This document shows positions 44,951-57,029 of a stretch of DNA of 64,000 bases, in pieces. Positions within the stretch are counted from its first letter, which is position 1. Every line of letters begins with the position of its first letter. A model generated the notes under the pieces. The model saw only the letters and a list, made by a program, of their open reading frames with translations, was not told the DNA's origin and ran no database searches. The translations under genes and the position numbers were made by a program. Location: positions 1,550,001-1,614,000 of the forward strand of contig OZ020255.1 in NCBI GenBank assembly GCA_963971285.1, read 5' to 3'. The DNA is from Astropecten irregularis (lineage: Eukaryota > Echinodermata > Asteroidea > Paxillosida > Astropectinidae).

Positions 44951-46529
44951 AGGACTACCTGACGTACCGTGATCGCTGGAGCCGTGCCGATGAGGATGAT
45001 GACGATATCCTAAACCAGGAGGAGTTCTTTGCCTTCCTGCATCCTGAACACTGCAAGACCATGCTCAACCTCCTTGTGGATGAGCTGCTGCACGATTTCG
45101 GTGAGTACAAGGGTCAGGGGTCAACGGTCATGTAAGGCGATTGAGATAAATCATTTAAGACTTGTCATCCAGTCTTTGTACGGTCTTGTCAACATCTTTC
45201 TCACTCAACTCTCTGTAAATACTCTCTTTACTTGCCAAGAGCAAGATTTTGGAGAGTGAGGTTGGCGTAGCAGTTCTTCCTTTGCCTTTCACCTCTGGTG
45301 GTCCGGGTCCGAGTCCTGTCCAGTCCACAAATGGATTGGGTTTTCAGTTCCTACTTGATGCTGTGGGTTTTACCCAGAATATCCTTTTGGGGTTTTCCTC
45401 CCACGTCTTAAACTGCATCATCTTCTTCCCATCATCTTCCTCATGGATGTAAATATTGCTGAGGTGCCGCAGACTTGGGTTGATATTTTTCCTCACTCAC
45501 GAAAGAACTTTTTCCCCGTGCCCGGCCAGATACGGACGGAGACGCCAAGCTGACCCTGGGGGAGTTTGTCTCCCTGCCCCAGCTGAGCAGCAAGGAGCTG
45601 GACAAGGCAGCCAATCAGGACGAGTGGGTCCGGGAACGGGTCCGAGAGTTCAAGGACAACATGGACCTGAATCACGACGGCGTGTGCGACGGGAAAGAAC
45701 TCGAGGTAGGGTGCTGCTTGAAGCATGTTCTTGTTTTTGTCTAACCCTGCCTGTCCATGGGGACGACTATGGGGGTTTATGCAATAGAGACTCAGGCTCA
45801 GGCTCTGGCTCCATTTCGTGAATCCATTTTAAAATAACAGGTATCGAAATAGAGGCTTTTGGCTGTGGTTCGGACGTAGATTCTCTTGGTTTGAAAAGGT
45901 AAACGGAGCTGCAGCTTCAATGGAGAGCCTGAGCCTGAGTCTGAGCCCGAGCCTCCTTTTCGTAAACCCCCATCAACTTCATCATATGACTCCAGCTGCG
46001 AGAGTTTCAGGGAGTATTGTTACAGCCAGTCCGAGAGACTGCTGCAGAAGTGAGTCCTGAAACATGATGTACATGAAGGCCACTGTCAACCACAAGCACT
46101 TAGTGCTTACTGCAATGTTTGATATTAACACTATTAACCATCTGCACCTACCACACAAGACAAGAGCTGCTTATTGCACATTATTACAGTCGCCACAGGG
46201 GTAACTGGATCAGAGTTCAGAGTATGAAGTCAAGTTCATTCATACCGCTGGGACTCAAGTCGCGTCACCAAAATTTATGACTCAGGCTGAGACATTGACT
46301 CGAGTTCATACAAGACTGCTTTAACATTCTCCTCCGCCTTTCTGTCAAAAAGATTTACGTGGACCCAAGGAATCGTCAACACGCAGAAGGCGAAGCTAAC
46401 CACCTCATCGGCGTAGCGGACGCCAACGGAGACGACAAGCTCTCCCCGCAGGAAGTTCTGAGCAACTACTACATCTTCATCGGCAGCAAACTCTACAACT
46501 ACGGCAGGAATGTTCACGATGAGTTTTGA
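44951..46529 (+). CDS. SDF4: SDF4/Cab45, 3' part: last three coding exons
   Basis: Cab45 is a Golgi/secretory-pathway EF-hand protein that sorts cargo with Ca2+. Visible exons are 44951-45100, 45530-45705 and 46353-46529 (stop TGA), with matching phases. Exon a encodes DRWSRADEDDDD followed by FAFLHPEHCKTML; the HPEH segment is typical of SDF4. Exon b contains EF-hands DTDGDAKLTLGEF and DLNHDGVCDGKE. Exon c contains DANGDDKLSPQE and ends FIGSKLYNYGRNVHDEF, like human SDF4 ending VHEEF. Calumenin/reticulocalbin was considered because of the HDEF end, but the HPEH block and the GSKL.(N/D)Y...VH(D/E)EF tail favour SDF4. The 5' exons are absent: 400 bp upstream is the N gap, then a transposon. 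Intron b-c holds a CTCAGGCTC-rich foldback at 45766-45972. Confidence 0.93.
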
Positions 46530-46739
46530 GGTCACTCATTTCTTATTTTGACTTTTTTTTTCTAATTTTTTTCTAATTTTTTTTTGAAAATTTTGTATTG
46601 AGGTTGTATGGAGTCACCTATTGTGATGGTAATTGAACAACATGACGTACAATTTTGTTTGACAAACAGACAAATGGAGAGTCAGACAATCAAGCAATTT
46701 CTTTAGGTGGTGGCAATGCAAAACAGAACAGACAAACAA

Positions 46740-47155
46740 GTAGACAAATGTAGAAGGTGGTGCCGTGGTGGCAATGCCATGTCTCACTGAGGTGAGCAAC
46801 CATCTGATAGAACAGACAAACAAGCAGACAGATGTAGAAGGTGGTGCCGTGGTGGCAATGCCATGTCTCACTGAGGTGAGCAACCACCTGACAGAACAGA
46901 CAAACAAGCAGACAAATGTAGAAGGTGGTAGCAATGCCATGTCTGACTGAGGTGAGCAACCATCTGATAGAACAGACAAACAAGCAGACAAATGTAGAAG
47001 GTGGTGGCAATGCCATGTCTCACCGAGGTGAGCAACCACCTGACAGAACAGACAAATAAGTAGACAAATGTAGAAGGTGGTGGCAATGCCATGTCTCACC
47101 GAGGTGAGCAACCACCTGACAGAACAGACAAATAAGTAGACAAATGTAGAAGATG
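46740..47155. repeat. Minisatellite, 75-92-bp units x ~5
   Basis: Units contain AGACAAATGTAGAAGGTGG, GGCAATGCCATGTCTCAC and GAGGTGAGCAACCACC. It starts about 210 bp after the SDF4 stop, probably in its 3'UTR. The length of the units keeps minus frames open, giving a spurious 231-codon ORF. Confidence 0.9.
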
Positions 47156-49963
47156 ACAATTGTAAATTGTAGGATTGTAAATATTCAAAGTCAATGATGA
47201 CCTCCCATACATGGATCATTGAATAACAAATTCCACCGACCATGCTATCAAACAGAATAATAATGAACAATTTCTGAATTGACGGAAATCTTTCTCTGAT
47301 GTTATACATCGTAGTTCACAGCTATGGCAGATCCATCGCAATGAAAGTTGCAAAAACCTTCTCGGACCCAGCCAGGGATCAACAAATTTTGTACAGATTA
47401 GGTTGTTATTCTTCTCTTTTTTTAGATTTTGATTATCTTTTATTATTAATTTTTCTTCTTAAAAATTTTTTTTTTTCTTTAACAGTTTTACTTCTGGACG
47501 TTTATTTCACTTTTTCTTGCAAACGAAAAATGTCTGGTACAAAAAGTCTAAAAATATTCACCCATGAATAGCTGGAAAGGCTGATGACGCCTTGCGACTT
47601 GTTCACAAATTTTTCACAATAACATTATTAATTACGCACAGTATCTGGGGACCTATGCCAAGATGTTGGACACTGTAAAATCATGGAAGATCGGACGACA
47701 TGCTGTGCCACAAAATGTGATTACCGGTAGCAATTTCTGCTTACTGCAGAATTCTACTCCTAATTTAAACATTTTTCGCTTAGCATGGAATTTCTATGCT
47801 AGAGCAAGATGTTCTCATTTATGCATATGCAAACGACTGAAAACTTCTTGCTTATTTGTGGGATAGTACACTGTATCTTGTACTGCAAGCACCAAATGTT
47901 CTTAAATGCCGATTCTGCTAACAGTAAGCACAGACATGATACTGATACCCTATATCATCCCCAAAACCCAAGATGAAAAAATCCTAGATCAACTTGAGAT
48001 GCAATATATAGATAGGGTGTAAATATATAATTTTTACAAAATTGAAATGATCAGAATTTGTTTGTTTTTTCTTTATTTTTATTCAGTTTTGTTGTTTTTA
48101 TGTGGTATTTTCTTCAGTCAGCTGAAATTTGAGAGGATTTTTTGCAAGTTTGGTATTTGAAAGAGGTCATTTGAGAACACGGAATACATTGTGTATCATT
48201 GCCCCAATGATAGAAAAGATGGATGTTCAAATGGAATTTGAGGTATGAAACTTGCCCGTTTAGAATAATGTTTGGTGTCAGGAGATATTAACAATAAAAT
48301 GTTTTTGATGACATGCTTGGCCCAATTTCATGAAATCTGTTAATGCCCATTTTCGTGCTTAAGAACACTGCATGCTAATCGATCCGTAATTCTAGGCTAT
48401 TACCTTGATTTTTTTTTTCTGCTAACACATTGTCATGTGCATTCTGCAGAAAGTCCTTGTTTAGCAAAGCCAAAAAAAACTCTCCCGTGAAATACGCTAT
48501 AAAACCTTAAGCAAAAAAAGCTATCTGCTATTGTAAGCGAAGCATTTTGGCTTACGGTAACAGATTTCATAAAATTGGACCCAGGCGACGTTCTCCTCAA
48601 TTTTGTTTATGCTAGTATTACTTAAACAAGTGTATGTTGCCTTTTTGATATAATTATATCTCGTGAGTTTACGTTTTATGTAAACCTCACTCGTGAAATT
48701 AATGGCGTGAATTTGTGCGGTTTGCATAGGTTCGTGTACCATCTATAATCCTGCGTTACGACGGCTAGATGTAATTGTTAAACATTGTTATGTGTATGTC
48801 ATGTTGAAATTGTACAGATTCATTTCTTTCTTATTTGTGGAACAAGTAGGCTTTCGGTTCGGGTCTTTTCGAGTAGTCCCGAGCCGAGAGCTGAACTCTC
48901 GCCGTAGCCATGAGTCTCGCGAGAAAGTAGAGCGGTTTGAGATGTGTGAAAGAGACGATGACTGCGACTTTGAATGACTTGGCTCCAAGTCTAGCCACGC
49001 CTTGGTGGAAGGACTCAACTATTTTAGTATTGCACAGCATTATATGTGCAATTTGTAGATTTTGTAAAATTTTGTTCAATCACTTTTTTTTTTGGGGGGG
49101 GGGGGGGGGGTGTTTCATGTATTTGTAATTTTTGTGTTGTTTTAATTTATCATTTAACAGATTTTGATTTATAAATTCATAGATTTGCATGCTTTGATTA
49201 TTAATAATAGAAAAAAGTTCATGCATTATGTTTTATACATGTATGGTGATGTTTATAATGCATTGAGTCATTGTACATACATGTACACTACAATGCATGT
49301 TCATTGTTTTTCACTCATATTCATTTTTCTCATTAGAGCATAGGTTGTATGCAAATTAGGCTTGCCCTTCACCGACGTGGATGAGCACTGTATACTCAGT
49401 GCTTGTGAGAGCATGTGAGAAAAAATCACATGCTTGCTCAGGTGGGATTCGAACCCACGACCTCCTGCTTACTAGTGCAGATGCCTATACAGCATAGTAG
49501 TTGTATTGGGTCCAATTTCATAGGTTCGTTCAGTTTTTTAATACAAGAGTGTGCACAACCTCACTTACAAGCCATAGTCATATGAGTTTGCTTGGTTAAA
49601 AAAAAAATGAACAATCATGTTTTACAGTTGACTGTCATTACACAATCTTTTTAATAATTAGTAATAAAAAAGTGAAAAGAATTAATTGTTTTAATAATTC
49701 TAGCTGTTTTATTTTCATTTTTTGTTTTTTTGGTCACAGTTTATTCTCCATTTCTTTGCAACATAATTGATGTGATACATGTACTGTACATGAAATAGCA
49801 CTTTTACAGTATTAGAAAATATTTCTAATAAAGAGGAAAGTATGGAATGCAGTTTGTGTTTTCCTCTCTTTATTTCTGTTTTTGTTTTCAAGTTTGGAGT
49901 ACGGTATGTTCCAGGGTTGGACCACTGGGGCAGTTCAAATGTATACAACTGTTTAAATAAAGG

Positions 49964-50500
49964 TACTATGAGACTTAGGTAGAATACCAAAACAGAATTC
50001 TTCACAGATTTACCTTAACCTATAACTTACAGGGGCCAATTTCATAGAGCTGCTTAAGCACAAACTTTGCTTAAGCATGAAACATCTTCCTTGATCAAAC
50101 AGGACGACCAACCAAATTTGTATGTGATGTTTACTGCTTTTGACTTGTGTTCAGCCATTGCTTGCTGAGCATAACATTCACAGGGAGTTTAGGCTGACAT
50201 ACTGATTTTATTATAAGGTTTTTGGTGCTCATAAGCAAATTTTGGTTCTTGAGCAGCTCTATGAAATTGGGCCCTGATTATAAAGATGATGATGGTACAT
50301 GTAGAAACATACCATTAAAATTTAATTTGTCTGAAATGCTGTATTTATCCAGCAAAAAGTACAAACAAAGTCAAAAATATAGTTTTGATCTTGGGCTGAG
50401 ATCAAGAGTCCTGTGAATAGATTTACCGTGAGAATTGTTCACTGTTTTATCAAAAAGTGGACACTGTATTGGGACTGGAAATTTCAGGCCACTGATTTCA
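49964..50500 (-). repeat. TTAA-family foldback interrupted by a GGCCAATTTCATA foldback
   Basis: Outer fragments 49964-50033 and 50276-50500 belong to the TTAA family; the inner 50034-50275 is a complete ~240-bp foldback with ends GGGGCCAATTTCATAGAGC and its complement. In the SDF4-B3GALT6 interval. Confidence 0.75.
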
Positions 50501-51867
50501 GGAACAATGCAAATGTAGTGCACTGTCCACTGGCATTGCAGGCAACCAAGAGACTAAGTTAATTTCGACCACTGCTATAATATGAATAAATTTGAAATGA
50601 ATACCATTATGAAGTTTACAATTGAGTGTGTTTTGGTCGCACTGTAAATAATCAGTTGAACAGCTGAGTTATATGAGTTAAAGATTATTGTAAAAGGCAA
50701 AATAATACATTTTTAAAAAAACATTCTTCACAAATTCTTTCCACATTGAGAGTACTGTGGACTCAACATGCTCAAAGCAGTTTTAATAGCACCATGGAAA
50801 TTAATGGCAAAATTGGCAATGTGTATTAAACAAATTTCAATATTTTAATACTACTGTTTTAATTTTAATCAGGACTTTCAAGAACACTCTGGAATTTCAG
50901 TGACCAAAAGTGAAATGTCCGAAGACAGTGTCATAAGAATACCGCAGAGTGTGGTATTTTGTTAAAGGACTGTAGAGCCCAGGCACACTAATTTTACATG
51001 GGGCTTGGGGCCGATTTCATAAAGCTCCGTGATGCGACGCGTCTTTAGCTGTGAAGCGTCGAATAGATGCGATGAGTCCATAGAGTATGGATGCGTCTTA
51101 ACTCTGCGACACCTTGTAAGCTTTATGAAATTGGCCCAAAATTACCCAACTCTGTCCAAGTCCAAAGAATGTGCCATAGGGATACTGGACTCTGTCAAGT
51201 GGACAGTGTGGTACATGTATATAATGACATATGACCATACAGCCCAGACACTAAGTTAATATGGAGGCTTCGTAGCCCAATTTGGTTTTTGATGGCCAAA
51301 ATTATTTTGCTGCATGCAATTTACTATCTACAGAAGTTGGAATGTTTGATTAATTATCTTTATTATTAAAGTTGGCAAATCAAGCCCTTGGCTTGAAATA
51401 AAATGGCAAGTTTTGATGGCAGTTTTCAATCAAATTTATAATTACGATTAACATAAAAAATTGTTTTGGCAAAGTGAATAGACATGTATGCCAAAATACT
51501 GTCTATAAAAAAGGATGGCACACAAACATAAATTTGCATCTTCAGCATGAATAGAAGTTCTGTTTTTCTTTTAAACATTACAAACAATTAATCAAAATTA
51601 CTCAAAAACATTTTTAATTTCAATGTAAAATCTACACGAAATCTGAACAATTCTACTAAACTATCAAGCTTGAACAATTCAAATTATTTGTAATCCGTAT
51701 AAAAGTAATAAAATTTCTGCGCAGGCACGTTATCAATATCTCTGGACATAGTTCTTTCTTCTTCAAAACATTAGGAAAGATTTAAAAATTGTATCTTGAT
51801 GATTAGGCCTACATGTTGCAGAATTTAACATGGTGTTAAAATTTACTTGGGGTTAAGGAGGGCCTGA

Positions 51868-51925
51868 CGCATTTCGACCCTAGCAGGATCTTTCTCAAAG
51901 GCTAAATGACAAGGGGACAATTGAA
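51868..51925 (-). repeat. Hairpin-GAAAC motif, family b
   Basis: On the minus strand: GCCTTTGAGAAA, the hairpin GATCCTGCTAGGGTC, GAAATGCGTCAGGCCC. Copies at 10118-10165 (-), 17137-17225 (palindromic) and 59700-59790 (+). Several share the flank word GCATTTTATA(C/T)ATTTC. Confidence 0.65.
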
Positions 51926-52306
51926 CATGCAAGTAAAGTTGCACTTTAAATGGATGAGAGGATCAGAACAAAGGGAGGACTCAGAAGAAGGTAAAAAGTA
52001 ATGTTGGGTGGGGTAAGAAATAAGATGAATTCCGGAAAAGGAGACAACAAAACAATCATGTCATTCATTTCCTTCCTGGATGTTGAGGCCATGGGGTTGA
52101 TTGGTCCGGAGAATTTTCATCCAAACTTGCTTCCCGCGTCAGGGCCTCCAACTAAGCATTTTATATTGTTTTTGTCCACTTGTAATTTAGCCTTCAAGAA
52201 AGATCCTACTAGGATTGAAAACAAATCAGGCCCTCCAACTCCAAGCATTTTATATATTTCTCAAAATGCTGGAATCGACCAAGCCTACATTATACCCCTT
52301 TACCCA

Positions 52307-53314
52307 TTAAGGTACCCCTTCTACCCTTTCACAACACTCAGTGGGTATGTTATCCCAGTTGTAGACATATGATAACCTAAACTGCTGCTCCTTGGCGCAC
52401 ATTTTGCCTGTCGCCTGTAGCTGTTGATACTTAGACCTCATGTCCTGTATCGACTGTTTGTGCGTGACGATGTACACATTGCGACAGCCCCTTGACTTGA
52501 ACTCGGTGTCGAACCGGGGGTCGTGCTCACGCTTAACATTGATGGCGGCGAGCCACGACCCAACGGAGACGTCCTCCGCGTGGTATCTTTTCAAATACGG
52601 GCCGTTGTTTGAAATGAAGCTGACCAGATCGGAAGAGAGGACGTACCCCCCACCCATGGCATACGGTATGTAACGATCGCAGAGGACCCATTCGGATTCG
52701 GCGTATTTGCCGGTGCGGTGAGCATGAGCCCGACCGTCGAAGAATCCCCAGTAGAGCCGCTCTCGGCTCTTGGACTTGAGCTCACGAACCATGGCGTCGA
52801 GTCGGACGTAGGTGTCGTCGTCCGTCTTCAGGACATACTGGAAGTCGACGTTGCGGTCCAGCCACGTCATCATCTGGATGACCTTGTTGGTGAGCGAGCC
52901 GAAGGAATCCTTGAGCTTGGGGAGAAAGAGCAAGTCTTTGTGTCGCAACTGTTCCGCCTCCAGCATCTTCTTGTCGGACTCCTTCAGCTCCGAGGTGCCC
53001 ACCACAAACTTAGGCAGGACTTCCTTGCTGTGTTTCTGAAGCCAGGTCTCCCGAATCGTGTAGCGTCTCTCGATCAGCTGGGGGCCTGTCATGATGAACA
53101 CCACCAGGAAGGCGGAGAGCTTCTTCTTGGTGCGGGGTGCAGCCTTTCCCATCTCTTGATGGCCCTGCTGCTGTGGTTCACAGGCAACAGTCTCGGAGCT
53201 CTTGTTACCGGAGCCATCGTTACATGTTGCGATGATGTAAATGATGAACAGCATGAAAACACATGGCATCAAAATCACCAACTTATTCATGTTTGAACTT
53301 GCCTTTCTACCCAT
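52307..53314 (-). CDS. B3GALT6: B3GALT6, beta-1,3-galactosyltransferase 6 (galactosyltransferase II), intact
   Basis: Golgi type II membrane enzyme that adds the third sugar of the glycosaminoglycan-protein linker tetrasaccharide. It is a single uninterrupted exon of 335 codons, intronless as in human. A short cytosolic tail precedes the membrane anchor LVILMPCVFMLFIIYIIATC. The GT31 domain has RRYTIRETWL, the DxD metal site in KTDDDTYVRLD, the YAMGGGYVLS block and EDVSVGSWLA. The tail REHDPRFDTEFKSRGC to CCERVEGVP closely parallels human B3GALT6, which ends EGIP. The start is the ATG at 53314. The frame is open nine bases further up to a TTG, but that is not an initiation codon here; a TTTGACAG acceptor at 53329-53336 implies a 5'UTR exon. 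It is convergent with SDF4, 5.8 kb away. Confidence 0.97.
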   Translation of the reverse strand: MGRKASSNMNKLVILMPCVFMLFIIYIIATCNDGSGNKSSETVACEPQQQGHQEMGKAAPRTKKKLSAFLVVFIMTGPQLIERRYTIRETWLQKHSKEVLPKFVVGTSELKESDKKMLEAEQLRHKDLLFLPKLKDSFGSLTNKVIQMMTWLDRNVDFQYVLKTDDDTYVRLDAMVRELKSKSRERLYWGFFDGRAHAHRTGKYAESEWVLCDRYIPYAMGGGYVLSSDLVSFISNNGPYLKRYHAEDVSVGSWLAAINVKREHDPRFDTEFKSRGCRNVYIVTHKQSIQDMRSKYQQLQATGKMCAKEQQFRLSYVYNWDNIPTECCERVEGVP

Positions 53315-54720
53315 ATCTTTCAAGTCCTGCTGTCAAAAGAAACATGATGAAAAAGAAATACAAATAGAAAAGTTCAGTATTGTTAAATGACTGAAAACAG
53401 TCACAAGAAGAACAACATTATTCAACAAGGCACAAGCACACCACAGAAATCAGAATTTTGACAACATAGGGCCTAGGCATATGATTAGGCCCTATACAAA
53501 TTTACAATTAACATTTTTGTTAAGCCCAAAACAAAAAAAAATAATTTTGTGTTTACAAGTTTTTTGTCATTTTTTTTCTGCATTAGGCTAAATGATCTTT
53601 CGATGTTTGCAATGGTTTGCAATATGATTCCTTACTTAGGAAATGTACATGTAGGCCTACCTCAAAACGCCCCTAACTGGTTCCAGTACTAACGTTAGTG
53701 ATCAACTTCAACAAGTTCAACTTCAAGAAAGTTCAAGAATGGTCGTCAGAGGAATTCTAATTCTATCAATAATTCTTGCCGGTCCGGGGCCTAGGCAGTT
53801 GACAGAAAGTAGGCTAGGCCTAACTAGTAATGACTACGATTTTTTGGTCCAAGATCGTATTTTTTCTTACCCAGTTTCACTGTCTTTGCCTTTGGTGCAG
53901 ATCATTCGTAGGAACCGATCAGCAAATCACAATTCAATATTTCTGAACATCGTGATTCACAAACACGTCATTAAAAACCAACGTGCCACCATTCTTCGAG
54001 TCTTTGCCTTCGAACACACCGACTTCGAGAAGCTTTGCCAACGTAGCACTTTTCTCCAGGCCAGTCTACATCTGCTGGGCCAATCATTGTGGATTTGCCG
54101 ACAGATACACCTTGTTTCAGGTCAAGGTCCACCGTGGGAAATCAGACGAACTCTCGTCTCAAATTACAAAAAGTTTAATGGGCGCCGCCATCTTGACTGG
54201 TCCCTAAACCACCGTGTAACAGGAAGCCGATATCCCGGTGAATGTGTACCAGTGAAAAGTTTTGCGCGGTGCATTATGGGAATAGACAAAATGGCTGCGC
54301 CCATGAATGAGGAACACTTTCCTTCGACTTCGAGGAAACTCGAAAATGGATGGTTTATTTACAAAAGATCAAGATCAGTTGCAATTGAACTGTCGTACGT
54401 TTGGTAGTGTTTCATGATAACACCCCGTAAAGTAGTCCGTACCCTGTTTTCACCGAGAAAGAGAGTCACAATCTTTTCGGTTTTGCAGGAACGTTAGCAT
54501 GGAGGGAGCCGGGAGGATGTGTACGGCGCAGCGTGTACAATTACAATAGGGCCTACGTACACACCGAATGCCCTACACACCATTGCATTGCCACAGCACA
54601 ACTAAGTGGAACAAGTTGTATTTGTGAAAATACAAGTACAAAACAACAGCTTGCTGAGTCTGCAATAATCTTCCCTTACACATTACACAAGTCAAGTTAC
54701 AGTCAAGTCAATAATAAGCA
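53315..54720. other. B3GALT6 upstream region with an unassigned 222-codon frame
   Basis: A plus frame at 53739-54407 matches no family I know; its last part, MAAPMNEEHFPSTSRKLENG, follows CATTATGGGAATAGACAAAATGGC and looks like a possible first exon, but there is no supporting homology. The B3GALT6 5'UTR exon and promoter should lie here on the minus strand. Confidence 0.4.
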
Positions 54721-56786
54721 TAGTTGCGATGATCGTAACCCTAGGTCTGACATGGGGACAGGGACCTTAGGGTTACGACACTTTGTTAATAAAAAGTGAT
54801 CGAAACACTTTTTGGCCAAGTTCTGAAATAGAATTGTCCTTAATTTTCCACTTTCCAAAATCCCAACACAAAATCTGACTACATGGATGTGATCGGTACT
54901 TATCAATGAGTCATATAAAACCACTTTGAACATTGAAAGATCATTTTCTGCAGAAAAAATAACCCAAAACTTACCGAAGGTGTCGAGATTCCCTCCGTTC
55001 GCCGTCAATCGGCCATTTTGAATAGTGCGCAGTGTGCCATCTCGACCAAATTACGTCATGCGCAATGCCGTTTTGGCTGTTCCACCTTTCAAACTCCAAC
55101 TCACAGCCCTATGGATGGAGGGTGTTCCCAGAATAACACGTGCGCTGTGATACCGTGTACACGCATATCACATACAGTATGGAGGAGGTTTTTTGTTAAG
55201 TCCGCATTGTTTACCCATGTCAAGCTGCCGCTGACAATTCAAATCTTTCATCATGAACTGAAGGAAATTGCTAAGATTTTCAAATGATTTCCTTTACGAA
55301 TGGTCCCGCAAACAGACAAAATGTTAGCAAGTCACAAACTCGGCGCCGACCGGCCCGACCCAATCCATGATCAAACAGAAATAAAAAGGTCATCCACCTT
55401 ATCACAGATCGCGCAGTGGTCGGAATTAACGGTGGACTGCAAAATATATCCGGTCTTCAATAACACCCAAAATGATCATACCCGGTAGGACAGTAAGAAC
55501 ATCTTCGTAAAAATATCACCGGAAAATTCCATGGGAAAAACCACCATTTCTTACTGCAAATCTGTACCGAGCCGGCCGGCCGTGAGCCACCGTCCGTAAC
55601 GGTGGAACGAACCCGGCCGCGATCCAAACAGGTAGCCTTCCGACCGGGCGCAACATTCACTTTATTTCAAGCCCACGGCATGAGGCCTACGTGTAACTGT
55701 ACCGTGATTGAGACTTTCGCTGGTGCACGTGTACACAATGTACGTTTGCTTTGAAACTGTAGCTATTACTCACGCACGCGGCGCGGATACCAGGCTGTCT
55801 GTCTCTGCGGTGTGATGTGGGCAATGTTTTTACGTCTTAATTTAATGCGATCGTCGTCGGTCGGTTTCGGAAGGATTTCACAATATTTTTTAGATTAAGT
55901 ATAATTATGAAAAGAGTGTTTCTACTTGGCCAATTGAACAAAAAAACTGAGTGAAATTCAAGTAAGATTTATAAGCTGATGAGCCTGCGATTTGCGGTAC
56001 TTTGGAAGGACGGTCGATCAGAATTTTTATATTTAGATCTCGCAACGATATAACGCATACATATCATGTATACAAAATAAAATACACTCCATTTCTTCCT
56101 CCATGAACCGTATTTTCGCATGTGTTCGATGTCGGTGTTGGTCGGAAAAAAAATCACGCCGTATACGTTTTTCTTCACCTGTCATGAGCCGCGAAAAATA
56201 AACTTAATTCGGCAGTTTCGGCACACGTATAGGGTGTTTTGAGGGGTCTGGTCAATTCTATAACCTGTAATTTTTTTTAACCCAATACACCGAGCATGCT
56301 GTACGCGGCTGCTCGGCGGCCGTACCGTTGATATGGAGTATGGACACGCTCACACACTGTATCATCATGCGAGCGCAAGTGATACGAGCCCTCCATGGGG
56401 CTGTGAGTTTGAGTTTGAAAGGTGGAACAGCCAAAACGGCATTTCGCATGACGTATTTTGGTCGAGATGGCACACTGCGCACTATTCAAAATGGCCGATT
56501 GACGGCGAACGGAGGGAATCTCGACACCTTCGGTAAGTTTTGGGTCATTTTTTCTGCAGAAAATGATCTTTCAATGTTCAAAGTGGTTTTATATGACTCA
56601 TTGATAAGTACCGATCACATCCATGTAGTCAGATTTTGTGTTGGGATTTTGGAAAGTGGGAAATTAAGGACAATTCTATTTCAGAACTTGGCCAAAAAGT
56701 GTTTCGATCACTTTTTATTAACAAAGTGTCGTAACCCTAAGGTCCCTGTCCCCATGTCAGACCTAGGGTTACGATCATCGCAACTA
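54721..56786 (+). mobile_element. MULE-like DNA transposon, non-autonomous, 2,066 bp with ~400-bp terminal inverted repeats
   Basis: The ends are TAGTTGCGATGATCG and its complement. The left arm (54721 to about 55123) and right arm (about 56385-56786) match as inverted repeats over roughly 400 bp. The right end is followed by ACCTAAATA (56787-56795), which equals the 9 bp before the other copy's left end (42814-42822). Long TIRs plus a 9-bp duplication suggest the Mutator/MULE superfamily. No transposase frame is recognisable inside. The left flank here (ataataagca) does not match the right flank. Confidence 0.8.
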
Positions 56787-57029
56787 ACCTAAATATACCT
56801 TTGGTGATGTCCTCTTCTACATTATTAGCAAGGTTAGTTTTGTGGAAAGAGGGCAGGGCTTTGATTTTTGAGGGAAATTAGGCCTATGGGGTAAAAACAA
56901 TAACGAAGATGTAACATTTCATGGCCGCACGAACGGCCGTAGACGAGAATAGTGTGGTTTCCACTTTTTGTGAGGACTCTTTAATCTGTTGGGATTGGGC
57001 ACTAGACTAACCAAACTAGACAAAATGGC

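Larger units (their letters stand above)
46530..52306. other. SDF4-B3GALT6 interval (tail to tail)
   Basis: Minisatellite 46740-47155, diverged foldback 48317-48585, a G-rich tract at about 49094-49110, SINE-2 at 49350, nested foldbacks 49964-50500, a 128-bp foldback 51008-51135 (GGGCCGATTTCATAAAGC ends) and a hairpin-GAAAC repeat at 51850-52270. No gene recognised. Confidence 0.7.

Noticed and set aside
44951..46529. Calumenin or reticulocalbin instead of SDF4
   Set aside because: The HDEF end is shared, but the FLHPEH block, the linker between EF-hands and the GSKLYNYGRNVH tail fit SDF4 better.
46614..47309. 231-codon minus-strand open frame
   Set aside because: Low-complexity translation of the minisatellite; sister frames are open on both strands.
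53315..53323. TTG start for B3GALT6
   Set aside because: Eukaryotic nuclear gene; the ATG at 53314 gives a normal type II membrane protein and a splice acceptor lies just upstream.
53739..54407. 222-codon plus-strand frame as a gene
   Set aside because: No family resemblance, unusual composition and no splice context; kept only as a note in the upstream region.
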